DNA of 64,000 bases from Gerris lacustris (GCA_951217055.1 OX578286.1:16703050-16767049); one strand, 5' to 3'. Shown: positions 43,831-56,514, counted from the stretch's first letter. Program-made: numbers and translations. Notes: generated by a model not told the origin, from the letters alone.

Positions 43831-46800
43831 GACCAGTAAAAAGAATCGAAGATCTATGTGAAAAGAATATATTCCTCTGTTTGAACTCTTATTAAAATAA
43901 AGTATTTATATTTATCTGTGATGCAAGGCTAGTAGAGGGAAAAAAGATAGAGTTAAGTGTAGAGATTACACAGAGGTTTAAAAAAACAAATTCGTTGTTT
44001 CAAACGGTGGACCTTACTTTGGTTTTATATATATATATCTTTATTTGATGTCGTTTATTGCAACATTATAAACATTACAGGTAATATTGAGATTTTTTTT
44101 AAACATTGCTAGGCTAGATATAAGATTTCCGTCCAGTAACTGTACTTATTGGTATGATAGTGAAATAAAGTATATACTCGTATATATATACAATAAAATT
44201 AAAGAAATCATGATTCATCAATGGTAGGTCTAAATGAATAACAATTATAAAGTAAAATATTTTAATATAACTACTACAAAAAATCTATTGTGTATACATA
44301 TCTCTTGGCCAATCCCGCTTTAAGCATCGTGGGGAATTGCTATGCTAGGTATGTGATAAGAGTATAGATTTTTTGATCAAAGGACTAGGAGAAGCGGAAA
44401 TGGAACTATAGACGATTTTGTATCGAGGAAACAGCGAAATCGTGAACAAAAGGTACTTGGAAATCAGTTTGGAGATTATGGTTATGGATGGACACGTAAA
44501 AGGGAGTGTTAAACGTTTTTCTCAGGATCTTATACTGAAGGCGTTGCAGGAGGTAGGAATTGGAAGGCAAGGTGTTACCTGTTAAGTTGCATCATGGTGT
44601 TGCAGATGAGTAATTCTTTGTGTTGTGTGAGTAAGAAGGCGCTTAAGAAGGTTATAGCGTGTGTTGTGTGATGTCACCATTTTATTCATCTATCAAGGTG
44701 TAGGTAACCCGAGGTAGCGGGACTGGAGCTGGAATGAGTATTAAAACACAATTAGTAACACGAACACTTTTGTTCTCATTTATTTTAAATTCTCCATTTC
44801 CTCAACCATTTCTAGGAGGGAAAAGAGGTTCTGGACGTTTTCTGAAGCTGTAGGGCAACTCTTGTTTAACATCTCCCTCCTCCCTTATTTACCTTATTCT
44901 CCCCTCCCCCCTCTTAAGAGGAAATGATCATAAACAATGCACTCCAAACATTGGACGAATCAGTTAAAAATTTCAAATGGTGTACTCAAGTCAAAAGTTT
45001 TTTACAAAAAATGTATTGTAATACTGTAGATTATTCCTCATTTTTCCCCCCACCAAATTTCCCATTTTAAATTAATTAAAAGCGAGCATGTTGTTACAAA
45101 AACTAGATGTTTCTACAACAATAATCTGAACATGTTTATGTTTGATTATTTTTTAATGATGATTTTATAAACTTCTTAGATGTTAAATGTTTTAGGTCAA
45201 GCGGAAAGGTCAATTTATGTCATTGTTTAAACTAAAAGAAAACAATACGAACGCAATATTTATCCTTTATCCTATTAGTAACTAAATGTCTTTACTGCAA
45301 CCATCTTTTGTTTTCCATTCACTTGTATAAATCAATATATTAATATATTATATTATCCATTATATAAATTTTCTCTGATAGACTGGAATGTATTACTACC
45401 AATATGCATTATGTTCATGTATGAAGGCGATTTATATGCAAAAATTTTATGTAAAAATTAGGGTCGAAAAAATTAGAAAATAATCGATTGCCTGTGTATT
45501 CAAGGCGACATATACTACATTCATGGCATCCTCAAATATATGGTGGGTTTTGAGAAAGACTACAGCCTGGTAAATTTCAAAACTATAATTCAGCTTGAAC
45601 ACTATTAACAGAACCAATTTAGAATAGGGTTGTCGATAAACTGTTTGTTTGTTATTTGATTTTAATTTCGAGTTTGTTTTTAAAAAGAAGAAGAGTAGGT
45701 TGCACCGTTTCTATTTTTGTTTCGATTAAAATTAGATTAAGTTATTTTTTTCTTTTGGGTATTAGTCCCGATCAACTGCCAGGGTTATTATTGGATGAGA
45801 TTATCAGTGTGATAATATCTCACCTGTCTGGGATTCGAACCATCGATGATTACAGATGTTAAGTTAGTTTAAGGCGAGATGCTGAGAACTTTAAACTCTT
45901 AATAACGCCGCTAACCTTCTTCAATGTGAGAAAAATTAAGGATTCCATCCGAATATTTGTGATAATGTTGTGCTCAAACGTTTCATTTTTCTTAAAATGG
46001 TTCTAAAGATTTGTTTGATTAAAAGTTGATCCAACATTAAGACGTTAGGTTCGCATGGGAATGATTAAATAAGTTACGTAATCGAAGAATTGTGACAACT
46101 TTGTATTGGAAGGACTCCAAATATTTGGGATTCGTAGCACATGATTTATTTAGTTTTCGTAGAGCTGCGAGTACTCTTATCAGGGGAGGATGGGAAGGTA
46201 GCTTCCGGCACGGGAAAACATACTAACCGCAGCGTCCAAAATGTACCAACCATATTACCTTATAAGCTCCCCTCAATTTGTTTCACATTTTATTTTATAA
46301 TGCGATAACTACAGCTACAATAAAACAATGGTAAATTTGTGATAAAGTATAAATAGGCGCCAAAAAATTGCATTTCGATCCAACGGTGTAAAGAAATGCA
46401 ACATTGCTTCGTTGGAGTACTTGCAATTGCTTTATCAGTAAAAACAAATCAAAGGAGGAAACGAATCAAAAACATTTTTGGGGCTCTACTGACGAATACC
46501 AAACTTTTGCCACCTGATTCTGTCCCCGACTCTTATAAGTGTAAGAGTACGCTCCCATGCTTGTCTTTTGTCTTTAAATCGATCAATATCGTCTTCATCG
46601 ATTCGTTAGTATTGAATAGTTGACACCATGATATCAATAATATTTTCGTAAATCAACAAATCATAATTTTTCACTTTTTCTCATAAACTGTTCCGCGATA
46701 ATTGCGAGAAATAAGGCATTTAATCCATTTGAATACTTACCAATTAAGCAATATAAAGAAGAACAACTACTAGGACTAACAAGCCATTTAGACTAGCAAA

Positions 46801-47529
46801 GCTTCAAGATGTTCAAAGATAAATACATTATTTTACTTATGATACATAATTATTTCAGTTGCAGACTTAAGTTTGTTTCTTTGGCTAAAGTCTATCCTTT
46901 TGATTGGTCCATTAGCCATCCATGGCTTTGACCGAGTTTAATGTTAATCCGATATTTACTAATAACAAGCTAAATTGTTGAAAAATTGGTCTGTTTATTG
47001 GTTGGTTTAATTCTTTCTTGATTAGGGATAGTTTATAGTTAAAGATGTGGAACAGTTTCTGTTCTCGTTGATGGGTATCCAATTATAACATTATGTAGAC
47101 TTTGGATTCTATAGTATAGTTCAAACTTTTTAATCCAAACAACTATCTTTGAAAAATAATCTTATGTATTTTTCTACACGTATCATATGATAAGAGATAG
47201 TCAGTTAGGGGCAGACAAATAAGTTAATCTACACAGCTATCGACGAGATAGGTAATGTATAGAGCAAAGAAATTTCTCCTCATAGGGAATCGAAAACAGG
47301 TGACTACGTTTCGATTCAAAGTTAGACCTACCATAGACCTCATCATATTAAAGTTGTTGTTCTTGATTGTTTATCTATTTTTGGTGTTTCATTTGAACTT
47401 TTGGCCGAATTTATAAACATAATTTTTATTTATTTGAAAAAAACAAATACTATAATTAAACTAAGAGCTCATTTTAAACACATCATTTATATAATCGAGT
47501 AGTGTCCCGACAACTCACCTTGAAATAAT
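43831..47529. other. No gene supported
   Basis: AT-rich intergenic DNA. A GC-richer stretch at 44300-44720 has no motif I recognise. At about 45835 'gggattcgaaccatcg' is an inverted B-box-like word. The frames at 45656-45862 and 46396-46623 do not resemble a known family. Confidence 0.4.
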
Positions 47530-47535
47530 TTGTTA

Positions 47536-47985
47536 TTTCCAAGCTAAGGCAACCACATTTATTCCAACAGAAATAAATGTTTCTTTCGATTTGTTGGTCT
47601 TTAAATAGATATAATAACTTTCCTAAATTAATTACATATGTGGGTCGATTAAGAAGATTGATTATTAGGGACAAATAGAACAAACTATATGTATATTTAT
47701 TTATTATATTTTATTTTCAATAGTTTTAATCATAATTATGAAAATATTTTTTTACAGTTATTAATTAATTATAAAAAAAAATTATTAAGTGAAACTTAAG
47801 TTCTAGAATGCATTGCTTTTTTCATTTTTGACGAATTTATTATTTCAGGAGTAAGAAATGGTTATGGAAAATTTAATTGAAAAAAAAAAAAAATATTGCT
47901 ACGCTAAGGCAACCACATTTATTCCAATAAAAATAAATGTTTGTTTTGATTAGCTGGTCTTTAAATAGATATAATACAATTCTTA
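47536..47985. repeat. Direct repeat of about 85 bp, two copies
   Basis: 47536-47622 and 47897-47985 share 'ctaaggcaaccacatttatt' and 'ggtctttaaatagatataat' in the same order with about ten differences. The spacer is AT-rich. The minus frame at 47483-47683 overlaps copy 1 and is not a gene. Confidence 0.75.
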
Positions 47986-47989
47986 ATCT

Positions 47990-48924
47990 GTAAAAATGTT
48001 ACACTTGGACGAGTCTCGAATCGCAAACTTCGTTACACGATTTCACTATATGAAAAAAATCACTACCGCCGCCAAAGAAGTTTCAGTTCAATAATTGATA
48101 CGTTTGATTTATACATTGTTTATTCATGCATATTATATTGTTTATTTATACATTGTTTTTAAAATTTTAATTAATTAATTTCTATTATAATGTGATAAAT
48201 ACATGAATTATTTATAATCAATTAATTATCAAAGATAATCAATATTTTACATATCTGTTATCGATTAATAGATAAAATGAGCATTTGGATTTATATGTTA
48301 ATTAATGATAATAATATTATTACGTAAAATGATAATAATAATAAAAGAATTTAAATAATCAATTTCCATCGATTGACGATAACATAAACATTGTTGTGCT
48401 TAATATATTGATTAGTATAACGATTGAAATTAAAAGGTACCATTTGAGGAAAGATGAGGACAAAATGAACTTTGCAATGGGGGACCGTGACGTAACATCG
48501 TTTCGAGAGGTTAGGTGATCTCATCGGTAAATTTGTAGAAGTGGAGGGGGTTTTGTTGTGGGGATATTTTGTTGCCGTTATGTTGGCAGCGGGGGTAACT
48601 GCGCTGCATATCTGGGGGGCCTTAGGTCAGGAAGACATGCGCAGTCTAGTCCCGACCGTTGGTTGAGTTACATCTCCACTTTAAGTTGAGACTGGGGAAA
48701 TTTTTTCTACCGTCGTCAGACCCTGCCACGCTTTAGCGTTCCGCCATATTGCCTCGTTCAGAGATACTAAGTGAACTCTGCCTTCGCCTTTATAATCCGC
48801 GTGTTTCTTTTAAACAAGGCGATCTCTCTTTTAATTATTCTGTGTTTTAAACTCTAATTTTGTTGTGTGCTTCTTTTATTCATATTTAGATTGAAATATC
48901 GTTATAAAACTACGTAAACATCGA
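47990..48924 (+). promoter_or_regulatory. AT-rich DNA followed by a candidate host-gene promoter and 5' UTR (48440-48924)
   Basis: Up to 48430 the sequence is very AT-rich. From about 48440 the composition becomes mixed and CpG-containing, with G-rich patches, 'gacatgcgcagt' (a half-match to NRF-1-type GCGCATGCGC sites) near 48634, and 'gccatattgcctcgttcaga' near 48742. This change directly precedes the candidate first coding exon and is what one expects of a broadly expressed insect promoter. The transcription start is not identified. Confidence 0.35.
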
Positions 48925-49123
48925 ATGATTGATTCGTCAACCAAAAATAGTATGCTATTGGAAGAAAGCTCGGTTGAAACTGATGACAAAATGGAAGAAA
49001 ATGCTGACAACGATGTTTTGAACAAATCAATGGAGTCAGTTGAAAGTGACAACCTTGAGCATTTCCAACTGCGCATCTCTGATGACGAAAGCAACAACAA
49101 AAATGGCGGCTCACTCAATCAAG
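48925..49123 (+). CDS. Candidate first coding exon of a host gene (acidic protein, partial)
   Basis: An ATG at 48925 opens 66 codons plus one base up to CAATCAAG, followed by GTAACC, a good splice donor, at 49124. The peptide is hydrophilic and rich in Glu, Asp, Ser and Asn: it starts MIDSSTKNSMLL, continues VETDDKMEENADNDVL, and ends RISDDESNNKNGGSLNQ. Such acidic, serine-rich N-termini are common in nuclear regulatory and chromatin proteins, but I do not recognise the family. No repeats overlap it, and the base composition (GC-richer, evenly coding) contrasts with the surrounding DNA. Following exons could be far downstream; I could not find a convincing second exon in the window. Reading through the donor ends at a stop 22 bases later. 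Confidence 0.45.
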
Positions 49124-49145
49124 GTAACCTAACCTTACTCTTTTA

Positions 49146-50084
49146 ACCATGTGTAACCAAAATGTTTTGGTTATTGGTAGTTTGTTTTTGGTTATTTGTA
49201 GTTTGTTTATATTCAATTACTTGTTGGTTACATATTGAAAATTTGTTGTTTATTATTATTAATTATTTAATGCATAATTTTGAAAATGGGTTTCTAATAA
49301 TGTTTAATTTCCTCACTTGTATAATTAATAATACTTAATTTAAAATTGCTCATACTTATTTACAACTAATTTATTGTTGATCTTGTTACTTATGCCTAAC
49401 TTATAAGTGATCTTTAGTCATAATTTACAAGATAAACAAATCTGTCTATATGCTCCCACTTATCTATAACTCAGTCTATGGTTTCATTAGTTATGTGTAA
49501 AACTTATTGGAGATCTTATTAGTTATTCCTAATTTACTTATGAGTGATATTATCTTAGCTGCATATAACTTTTATAATATGGTCCTCTTGTTCATCGTTA
49601 AATATAGGTATGTTTATTTCTTCTTAGGTTTTACTTCTACATTGGTATGTTACCTATCTTCTTTCATGAAGGTGACCACTCATTAACTTAGACTATTTAT
49701 TTAACTTATTAGCAATATTCGTACTTGTAGATAACCTCTCTAACTATCCTAATGGCGTCTTTCAGTTTTTATGTCTATCTTATTAGCAGTGTCCTTTCTT
49801 AGATGTAATTTATAGAGGATTGTTTCTTATTAGTGATCTCTTTACGGATGCTTAACTTTGCCTTTAAACCTTTTGTTTTTATGACTTCATTTCTATACTT
49901 CCCTGATCTCGAATAGTGTTTTTGGTTAAGGTACGTTGTGATTGCAGTTACTGTTACTCTCAGCGCAAAGCCGTCATCGGCGGAGCGATCATCGCAAAAG
50001 CACTGCGTTGTATTGTTTTTCTTGGAGTGCTTATCGCTAGAAACGTTCGCGTCTGGTCCTAGACCACTCTTATACCTACTATGT
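49146..50084. other. Probable intron or intergenic sequence
   Basis: AT-rich sequence with no coding signal, poor in recognisable repeats. If the exon at 48925 is real, this is intron 1. Confidence 0.4.
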
Positions 50085-50089
50085 TATTA

Positions 50090-50824
50090 CTACGTTTCCA
50101 TGTGTTTAAATACGAATTGAATCCTGATTTGGGATCTAACAAGCTAGGTGTTTCCATGAGTAGTATTGAATACGTATTCAATATGAAATAAAAAAACAAA
50201 ACTTCTTCTTCGTTATCTTTGGTAAAGGTTGCACATAGTTTTGTAATCTCACTTTTTATAACCATGATTTTTATTACGTATTTTGACAGATTTGACTACA
50301 GTTTCTACAGAAATACGCTAGGTGCGCTCACACCCACGCTCTGCGCATGTCAGGATCGAGTTCAGGTGTTTCCATGCAACTCGATCCAGATACGATCCCA
50401 GAATTTAGTGTATCGGGATCGGTATCGAATTTAATCCGTATTGAATGTAGGTTTCCATGGACACTTTGGATCCAAAAACTGTATTCAACGTATTTAAAAC
50501 ATCATAGAAACGTAGTAACTAAATTCTGGGATCGTATCTGGATCGAGTTGCATGGAAATATCTGAACTCGATCCATCGAGTTCAGATCGCTCACACCCGT
50601 GAGCGCACCTAGCGTATTTCTGTAGTATCTGTAGTCAAATCTGTCAAAATACGTAATAAAAAACAAGGTAAAAGGTGAACGTTACAAAATTATTTATAAC
50701 CTTTACTAAAAGTAACCAAGAATTTTTTTATTTTTATTTCGTATTCAATACCACTCATGGAAACACGTAACTTGTTAAATCCCAAATTAGGATTCAATTC
50801 GTATTTAAACACATGGAAACGTAG
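50090..50824. mobile_element. MITE family N, copy 1 (735 bp), TATTA target duplication
   Basis: The ends 'ctacgtttccatgtgtttaa' and its exact inverse meet TATTA on both sides (50085-50089, 50825-50829). The terminal similarity extends inward over well over 100 bp per side ('aatacgaattgaatcctgat', 'gggat', 'aacaagc'). Further in, 'atttgactacag', 'gctaggtgcgctcacaccc' and 'aactcgatccagatacgatc' are again mirrored, so nearly the whole element is a long imperfect palindrome. There is no transposase; open frames inside are by-products. Confidence 0.85.
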
Positions 50825-50829
50825 TATTA

Positions 50830-52008
50830 GTCGATTATCGCTTTGCGATAATTGCAATTGCAACTGTTGTTCCAATCCTAACGTATACGTTTAATGTTTC
50901 CAGTTCTTTCAAGGCCGCAATTTTTTTTCTTTATATGTTTTGTTGTTTACCTCCCTATTCTGTATAATAGCTGGGCGTTGTCCATATTATTTGATCTACC
51001 TATAGCTAGGAAAGACCTATAACCAGTTAAGAAGGTTACAGTTAACTACAGTGCATTGAATGTTACGATATTCGTGTAGTTATATTTTAAAACGTTAGAA
51101 TTATGTTTTTATAATTAGTTTGAAGTCCAAAGGAGGAGAAAACAATCATACCTATTTATCTTGTATTATTTCACGTTATTAGGTCATCATCGTGCGATAA
51201 TAGAAATGAACATATCACATTTGTTATTATTTTTAAAACTAGTTATTTTTACTTATCTTGAAAAAAAAAAAAATAATAATAATAATAATTTTAGGCAAAC
51301 ATAAAAAGAATAGGTTGTCGAAAATGGAAAAGTTCCTATCAATTAAAAAAATGTTATATAAATTATATTAATAGCCCAATGAAGTTATCTTACCCCAGAA
51401 TCAATTATCAAAGGTAGGCGGTAAGAAACTGCTTTTAGTATGCCAACAAACCATCGCCAACGCCAAACGTATTTATTTTCTTAATATGACTTCGATTCAA
51501 AATGGAGGAGTTTTTTTTTAAGTTGGTAGACTGATTTTATTTTTCAAGATGTACGTACGTGTTGATATGGTGTTTATCTAATTATTATTTGTGCTATCAT
51601 TTTATTATTTTTTTATTAGTTATGTATTCTATTTTAAATTTTCTATTTAAATATTATGATTTTTAGGTTAACAATTTTTTTTATTATCTTAGTTTAATTT
51701 TAAATTTATAATAATGATAATTCTCTTATATTTACGCTAAAATATAAATGAGGATATCCGTAAGAAAAAATGTCTGTACTTTTAAAGACACTTCTTTAAT
51801 TTAGCAGCCCCCTTTGGTTCTAAACAATAGTTTGCCATACAAAAGTCTCTTTAAGGTTTGTTTGTTTGTCTCCCCAAGACATAGAGACTCCTGGGGCAGT
51901 TTTACTACGCTATTTTAAGATTGAATCTTGCCATGTGTGAGACTAAATCTTCTACAGAAAACTGTTAGAAAAACGCGTTTACAGTTTTCTTAGCGTGTGT
52001 TTGTTATT
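50830..52008. other. No gene seen
   Basis: AT-rich intergenic or intronic DNA; short A and AAT runs near 51260-51290. Confidence 0.45.
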
Positions 52009-52192
52009 CCTTTGTCTTACTAGTTAATTAGACTAAGGAATATTATCACATTTATGTAAAAAAGTGTGATGTCCTTTGTCCCAAGGAACATTGGACTAAA
52101 TATCTCTTTATCTTAATACTCATTTAGACTAAGGGATACATACTACTCTGTATATCTTCCTTTGTCTAAATAACTATTAGGACAAAGGGATA
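52009..52192. repeat. Cluster of four related short hairpins
   Basis: Units at about 52009-52044, 52070-52102, 52104-52140 and 52157-52192 each begin with a CTTTGTC- or CTTTATC-like word and end with its complement (GACTAAGG, GGACAAAGG). The fourth is identical over 36 bases to 22981-23016. Units are spaced 35-65 bp apart. Confidence 0.65.
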
Positions 52193-52882
52193 AGGGGGTG
52201 CTCAAGTAAAGAAGCACCCTTTTAAAGATATAGGTCTTAATAAAAACAAGTTTGTGCGCATGTGGAATAGAAACCAATAGGCGCAGAAGGTTGAAATTGA
52301 ATATGTAGAACCAAGCAATGGTGGGCTAATTATGTCATATCCAAATTTTATTAACATCGGACAAGTAGTTTTTAAGATATATTAGTTAACAATAGTGTTT
52401 AACGATGGACAGAACCAAAACCAACAATGCTCCCTCATGTCAAAAATGTATTTTGTCTAGGGAAAGGAAATTACATAATGGTGACCACTACGTAAGCATA
52501 TGCATATTTTGAGAAAGGTTTTTCAGATCGATAAGTTTGTCTTGTCAGCTGTGGGAAGAACTACTTGGCATCGAGCCTTTTGTCTGTTTTGTACTACTTT
52601 GCACTATTTTTAATCTTGAAAACGGGTTATTTCATTTGAGGATCGTGTTGCTTTTTAGTGGTATTCTGAAATTTGATTGTAGTTAGGATAGAATGTCCGA
52701 TGGCTTTAAGTTTAAAGTATTCTCTGAATCAATCCCTGAAACTATAATATCTATAATTTATTAAATATGAGTCAACTCTCTGAGCATTGATTGACCCAGA
52801 GAGGTGAAACATGTTCCAGCTAATTATCACAGCAATATTATTTTTAATTAACTTAATTCCTACCTACATCTCTGTTCTATAA

Positions 52883-53048
52883 AGGCCCCCATACACGATC
52901 AAACATTTAGCGCAAACCTGATGTCGGGCAAATTTAGGCCATACACGTCAAACATCATGTTTGCGCAAACATCAAACAGCCATGCACGGTCAAAATGTTT
53001 GCGAAAACACGATGTTTGCTCAAACATTTTGACCGTGTATGAGGGCCT
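52883..53048. mobile_element. MITE family M, copy 2 (166 bp), TAA target duplication
   Basis: The ends 'aggcccccatacacg' and 'cgtgtatgagggcct' are flanked by TAA (52880-52882 and 53049-53051). The interior again repeats 'catgtttgcgcaaac'-type palindromes. It is about 28 bp longer than copy 1. Confidence 0.8.
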
Positions 53049-53100
53049 TAATGAACCAATCCTGGTTTTTATTAGGAATTAGGATCATGTTAATTTCAGT

Positions 53101-53190
53101 AATCCTTGATCTTTGGATTGTCTGGTGGTTAAAGGCGTTCTTGGAATTAAAGGTTTACATTTTTGGGTTCAATGCCCATAGAGTTTAGAC
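53101..53190 (+). repeat. tRNA-like SINE fragment
   Basis: 'tctggtggttaaaggcgttc' resembles an A-box region (TRGYnnAnnGG) and 'ttgggttcaatgcccat' a B-box region, about 40 bases apart, roughly the spacing in tRNA promoters. It is too diverged to fold as a tRNA. The flanking 'gacatgttctaactaatact' recurs with changes at about 52809 and 53457. Confidence 0.4.
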
Positions 53191-54835
53191 ATGTTCTAAC
53201 TAATACTCGCATCCATGGATTTGTAAAGATGATTAATGTTCTCGTTTCCGTTCTGCAATCAACTAATCCTGTTTTATATTAAGAATTAGGATCTTATATG
53301 TTTAATCATTCAGTGTAGTATTCTTACAATTTAATTGAAGTGGAGGTAGTGTGTCATAGTTCAATTTAAGATGTTCTTATAATCAAAATTTTAAAATTAA
53401 TCACCAACAATAGTTCAGGTTCAATATTGAATGGACAAAGATGTGAAAAACACGAGTATGTTCTAATTAATTATTACAGCAAAGGAGCCTATTGCATTTA
53501 TTCCCGTTTTATAGAATAAACATTAAAGAAATGGAATTATTAAAATAATTGATGCATTAAGTTATTTTCGGAAGTATGTTCCGCCCATTGGTCATATCAG
53601 TAATTTATGTTTGGCAAAGGACCTTGTAACGAATCATGTGAAATTCTTTCGGTAACTCTCCTGGAAAAGCTATTGACCACAAACCACAGCAGTTTTGACT
53701 AGCTTTCTGGTTTTTGTTTTAGTATAAGCTTCAAAATTATTGTTTAATCTTTTCTAGTAATGGAATAGACACCGTGAAAGCATTTCCCGTATAATTTTTT
53801 CTCGATAAAGTAAAATATTTTCAGATTTTTTCGTTATTACTTTGAGTTACTATTTTTTTAAAGATGCTTTCCAGGCAGTGTGTGGGAAAAGTTTCAATCT
53901 GCTTCACAAATTTCGTATTTTCGACTTCTTTGAAAATATGTATTAATTGTTATAATGGTATAATGTTATCATATGGCTTGACTAAAGGTCATACACACAT
54001 TTGCGTATTCATAAGAATTTTTGTATTGTTTCAAGATTCAAGGTGCTATTTGATCCCCCTTCTCTAAAATGTTCCTTGGACCTCTGTACCTGTTTCGATT
54101 TTTTTGTTGCTGCTTGCGTTCTTTTTTATTTTAGTAGTAACCTTGTTTGAACCTTGTCCGCGCGTCTGTGGATGTCCCCTATTTCGGAGGTCTTCTTCTG
54201 ATGGATTGTTTTTAGGGTTAAGGGTTGCTAAAGAAAGAATAACTGCCAGTTGTAAAGCATTATCGTCATGCACTTTATTTTCCTTAAAACAATTCTGAGC
54301 TATTTTCTTCTCGCAGAGCTATTCCTTATTTGTTCTTCCTCGTATTTTATTGAAAGCTTCCTTTTATAACGATGTACACAATTCTTTTTATCTACTGACT
54401 TCGACGGGTAAACCCTTTTAAAACTTGCGTTTGTGGAAAAATCTACCATACCTTTCGAAGATCTCCTGCATTATAACTATGAACGAAAATGTTCCAACTT
54501 TTAAAACGTGTCTTTTTGGAATAATCTCTTATAATCTTACACACACGTTATCAATTTACATGACAGATGGCCAAAAGGATTAAAAAAAACGGGAATTTTT
54601 TTGAAAACCTCCTGTATCATCCTACATTCTTAATCATCTCAACATTTTTCAGTTAGATAGACAAGAACTTATAACCTTATTTGTAACTGTTCACACACAC
54701 ACACATTTTTAATTTCCACGATTTTAAAAGTTAATCATTCTGTGGTCGCGATTAATTAAGCATTAAATCCTAAAATACGTCAAAACCCCAACGACTAAAA
54801 TGGATAATGGGAATAACTTGTTCTATTTAGAATAG
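53191..54835. other. No gene supported
   Basis: AT-rich. A minus frame at 54064-54273 (69 aa, starting MHDDNALQLAVILSLATLNP, then charged) has a plausible hydrophilic composition but no family I recognise. A CA microsatellite of about 6 units lies at 54693-54704. Confidence 0.35.
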
Positions 54836-55288
54836 TCATTGTAGATGGTGCAGTCTACAAGTTTTCATAATTTGTATCTTGAGTAAGAGTATCGCCTCGA
54901 GGGAGGAAAAGGATTGGAGGTGAAATAGGGGATCAAGATCAAGGTGAGGTAGTGCAGCTGCTTCAACCCACGATTCCATTCTTCGTTCACCAGGTAGGGA
55001 AGTAGGGAAATATCTTTTGACCTCTCGTGAAACCTTATAACGATAAGGGGACGTCCAATTCACATTAGATCTAGGCATCGCTCGAATCTCAAGCAGATTA
55101 AGTACCCTACTATATAAACTTTTTATTTCCTCTGAATATTTCCAATCCCAAGACACCCCCTTAAATTTTTCATTTTTTACACTATAATATAAACTGATGA
55201 AGACAATAAAAAAAAGGTAAAACTGAAGAATTTGAGGTGGTCCATAGAACAATGGTGGGGCCTCACTCCCAACGTATTTTTTTGACAA
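54836..55288 (-). CDS. Unrecognised open frame, 150 aa
   Basis: The longest open frame in the window apart from gag-pol. It starts MSKKYVGSEAPPLFYG, has one hydrophobic segment at about residues 22-38 that could span a membrane, then a mixed charged region (SWDWKYSEEIKSLYSRVL and so on) and a leucine-rich tail. There is no signal peptide at the very start, no known domain and no splice context that I can judge. Base composition here is somewhat GC-richer than the neighbours. It may be a decayed transposon piece or chance; a 150-codon frame in AT-rich DNA is mildly unusual but not compelling. Confidence 0.2.
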   Translation of the reverse strand: MSKKYVGSEAPPLFYGPPQILQFYLFFIVFISLYYSVKNEKFKGVSWDWKYSEEIKSLYSRVLNLLEIRAMPRSNVNWTSPYRYKVSREVKRYFPTSLPGERRMESWVEAAALPHLDLDPLFHLQSFSSLEAILLLKIQIMKTCRLHHLQ

Positions 55289-56476
55289 ATGGATATCAAC
55301 TCCCCTATGAACAAATCATACATATATAATTTCTCAAATGTTTAAATCATACAAATATACATTTTGACAAAGGAATATTATCTCTCATGTGTATAAATTA
55401 AGCAAAGTTGTGCGTCCAAGCGATTCTCGACCGTATCATCTCCTATAGTTCAGACAAAAGAAATATTTAAGTACTATTATGTTATTTCTTAAATGTATAT
55501 ATTTTAATTGTAGTACATTTCTTTAATAAATGAACAATCTAATATTTTATCCCATTTTCGAATAGCAATGTTATCAAATAACCATTAAGATTTATTTTAT
55601 TATTTATTATTGCTGATGGGAGTCGACTAGCCAACCCCGAGTAACTTCACTACAATGGTGTTGCGTTTTTTGCCCAAGCTTTCCATAGTTGTTGCGCCAT
55701 TATTTCAAAGATAAGAAGCATTGTAGAGTGTAATTATAGCAGGCATATTTATAAATGCTCGATTTGTATACATAAAATAAGCATATACATATATCGCGCG
55801 TGCAATGTATACCTATTGTTATTATTTTGTTTATAAATTTTACAAATAATTCATTTTTTTATTGTTTTGAAGTTATTTTAACTTTAAACTCTCTTATCTT
55901 ATCTTCTCATGAAAGCCTTGTTAAGTGGTTGACATTGAAATATTTTTCCACCTCCTACTCTAAAGATGTAGTAAGTTTGTTTATAGTTGCTGCCTATACC
56001 TGTTTGGTTTGGTATTAAAACTCCCCAAAATAATACCCTGCTTTAACCACTTGGCTAGAACGGAAGAATTCTGTCATTCCTCAGCTCAATTGGTCAGTAG
56101 TTAGAGCTATACGGCATACACACAGGGATTTGTGGTTGGATTACTTGAGGTATTTTAATAATATGTAATAATACTTTTAAGACATGGATTGCTGTTAATT
56201 AATTTTTTTATCTCCACCGCCTCGAATTACTCTATGTTTAAATAGTCGAGATAATATCGAATTTTCGAACATCCAAAAAATGATGTCGAAATTATGAGGT
56301 ATGTTAAAAAAATGAATGAGAATGCATTTACTGCGCATGATCGGGACCTCCCCCTGTCCGGGTCTACATAGTACTACCACTACCTGCAGCCTGCAGTATA
56401 GAGTTTTAAGATTCACCAGCCTATTGACTATTGGCCCTAACAATACGTGGAGTGTTTTTCTAGTGCGACCACGAAA
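55289..56476. other. No gene supported before the mariner relic
   Basis: AT-rich. The frames at 56195-56485 (minus) and 56316-56633 (plus) overlap each other and run into the mariner relic and SINE, so neither is a real gene as read. The 5' end of the mariner element must lie within 56200-56480, but its terminal repeat is not recognised. Confidence 0.4.
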
Positions 56477-56514
56477 ATGCCTCAAAAATATAGAGCAACG
56501 TTATGCGATCAAGT

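Noticed and set aside
50219..50565. Two 71-72-aa frames
   Set aside because: Both lie within the palindromic MITE and have mirrored counterparts on the other arm.
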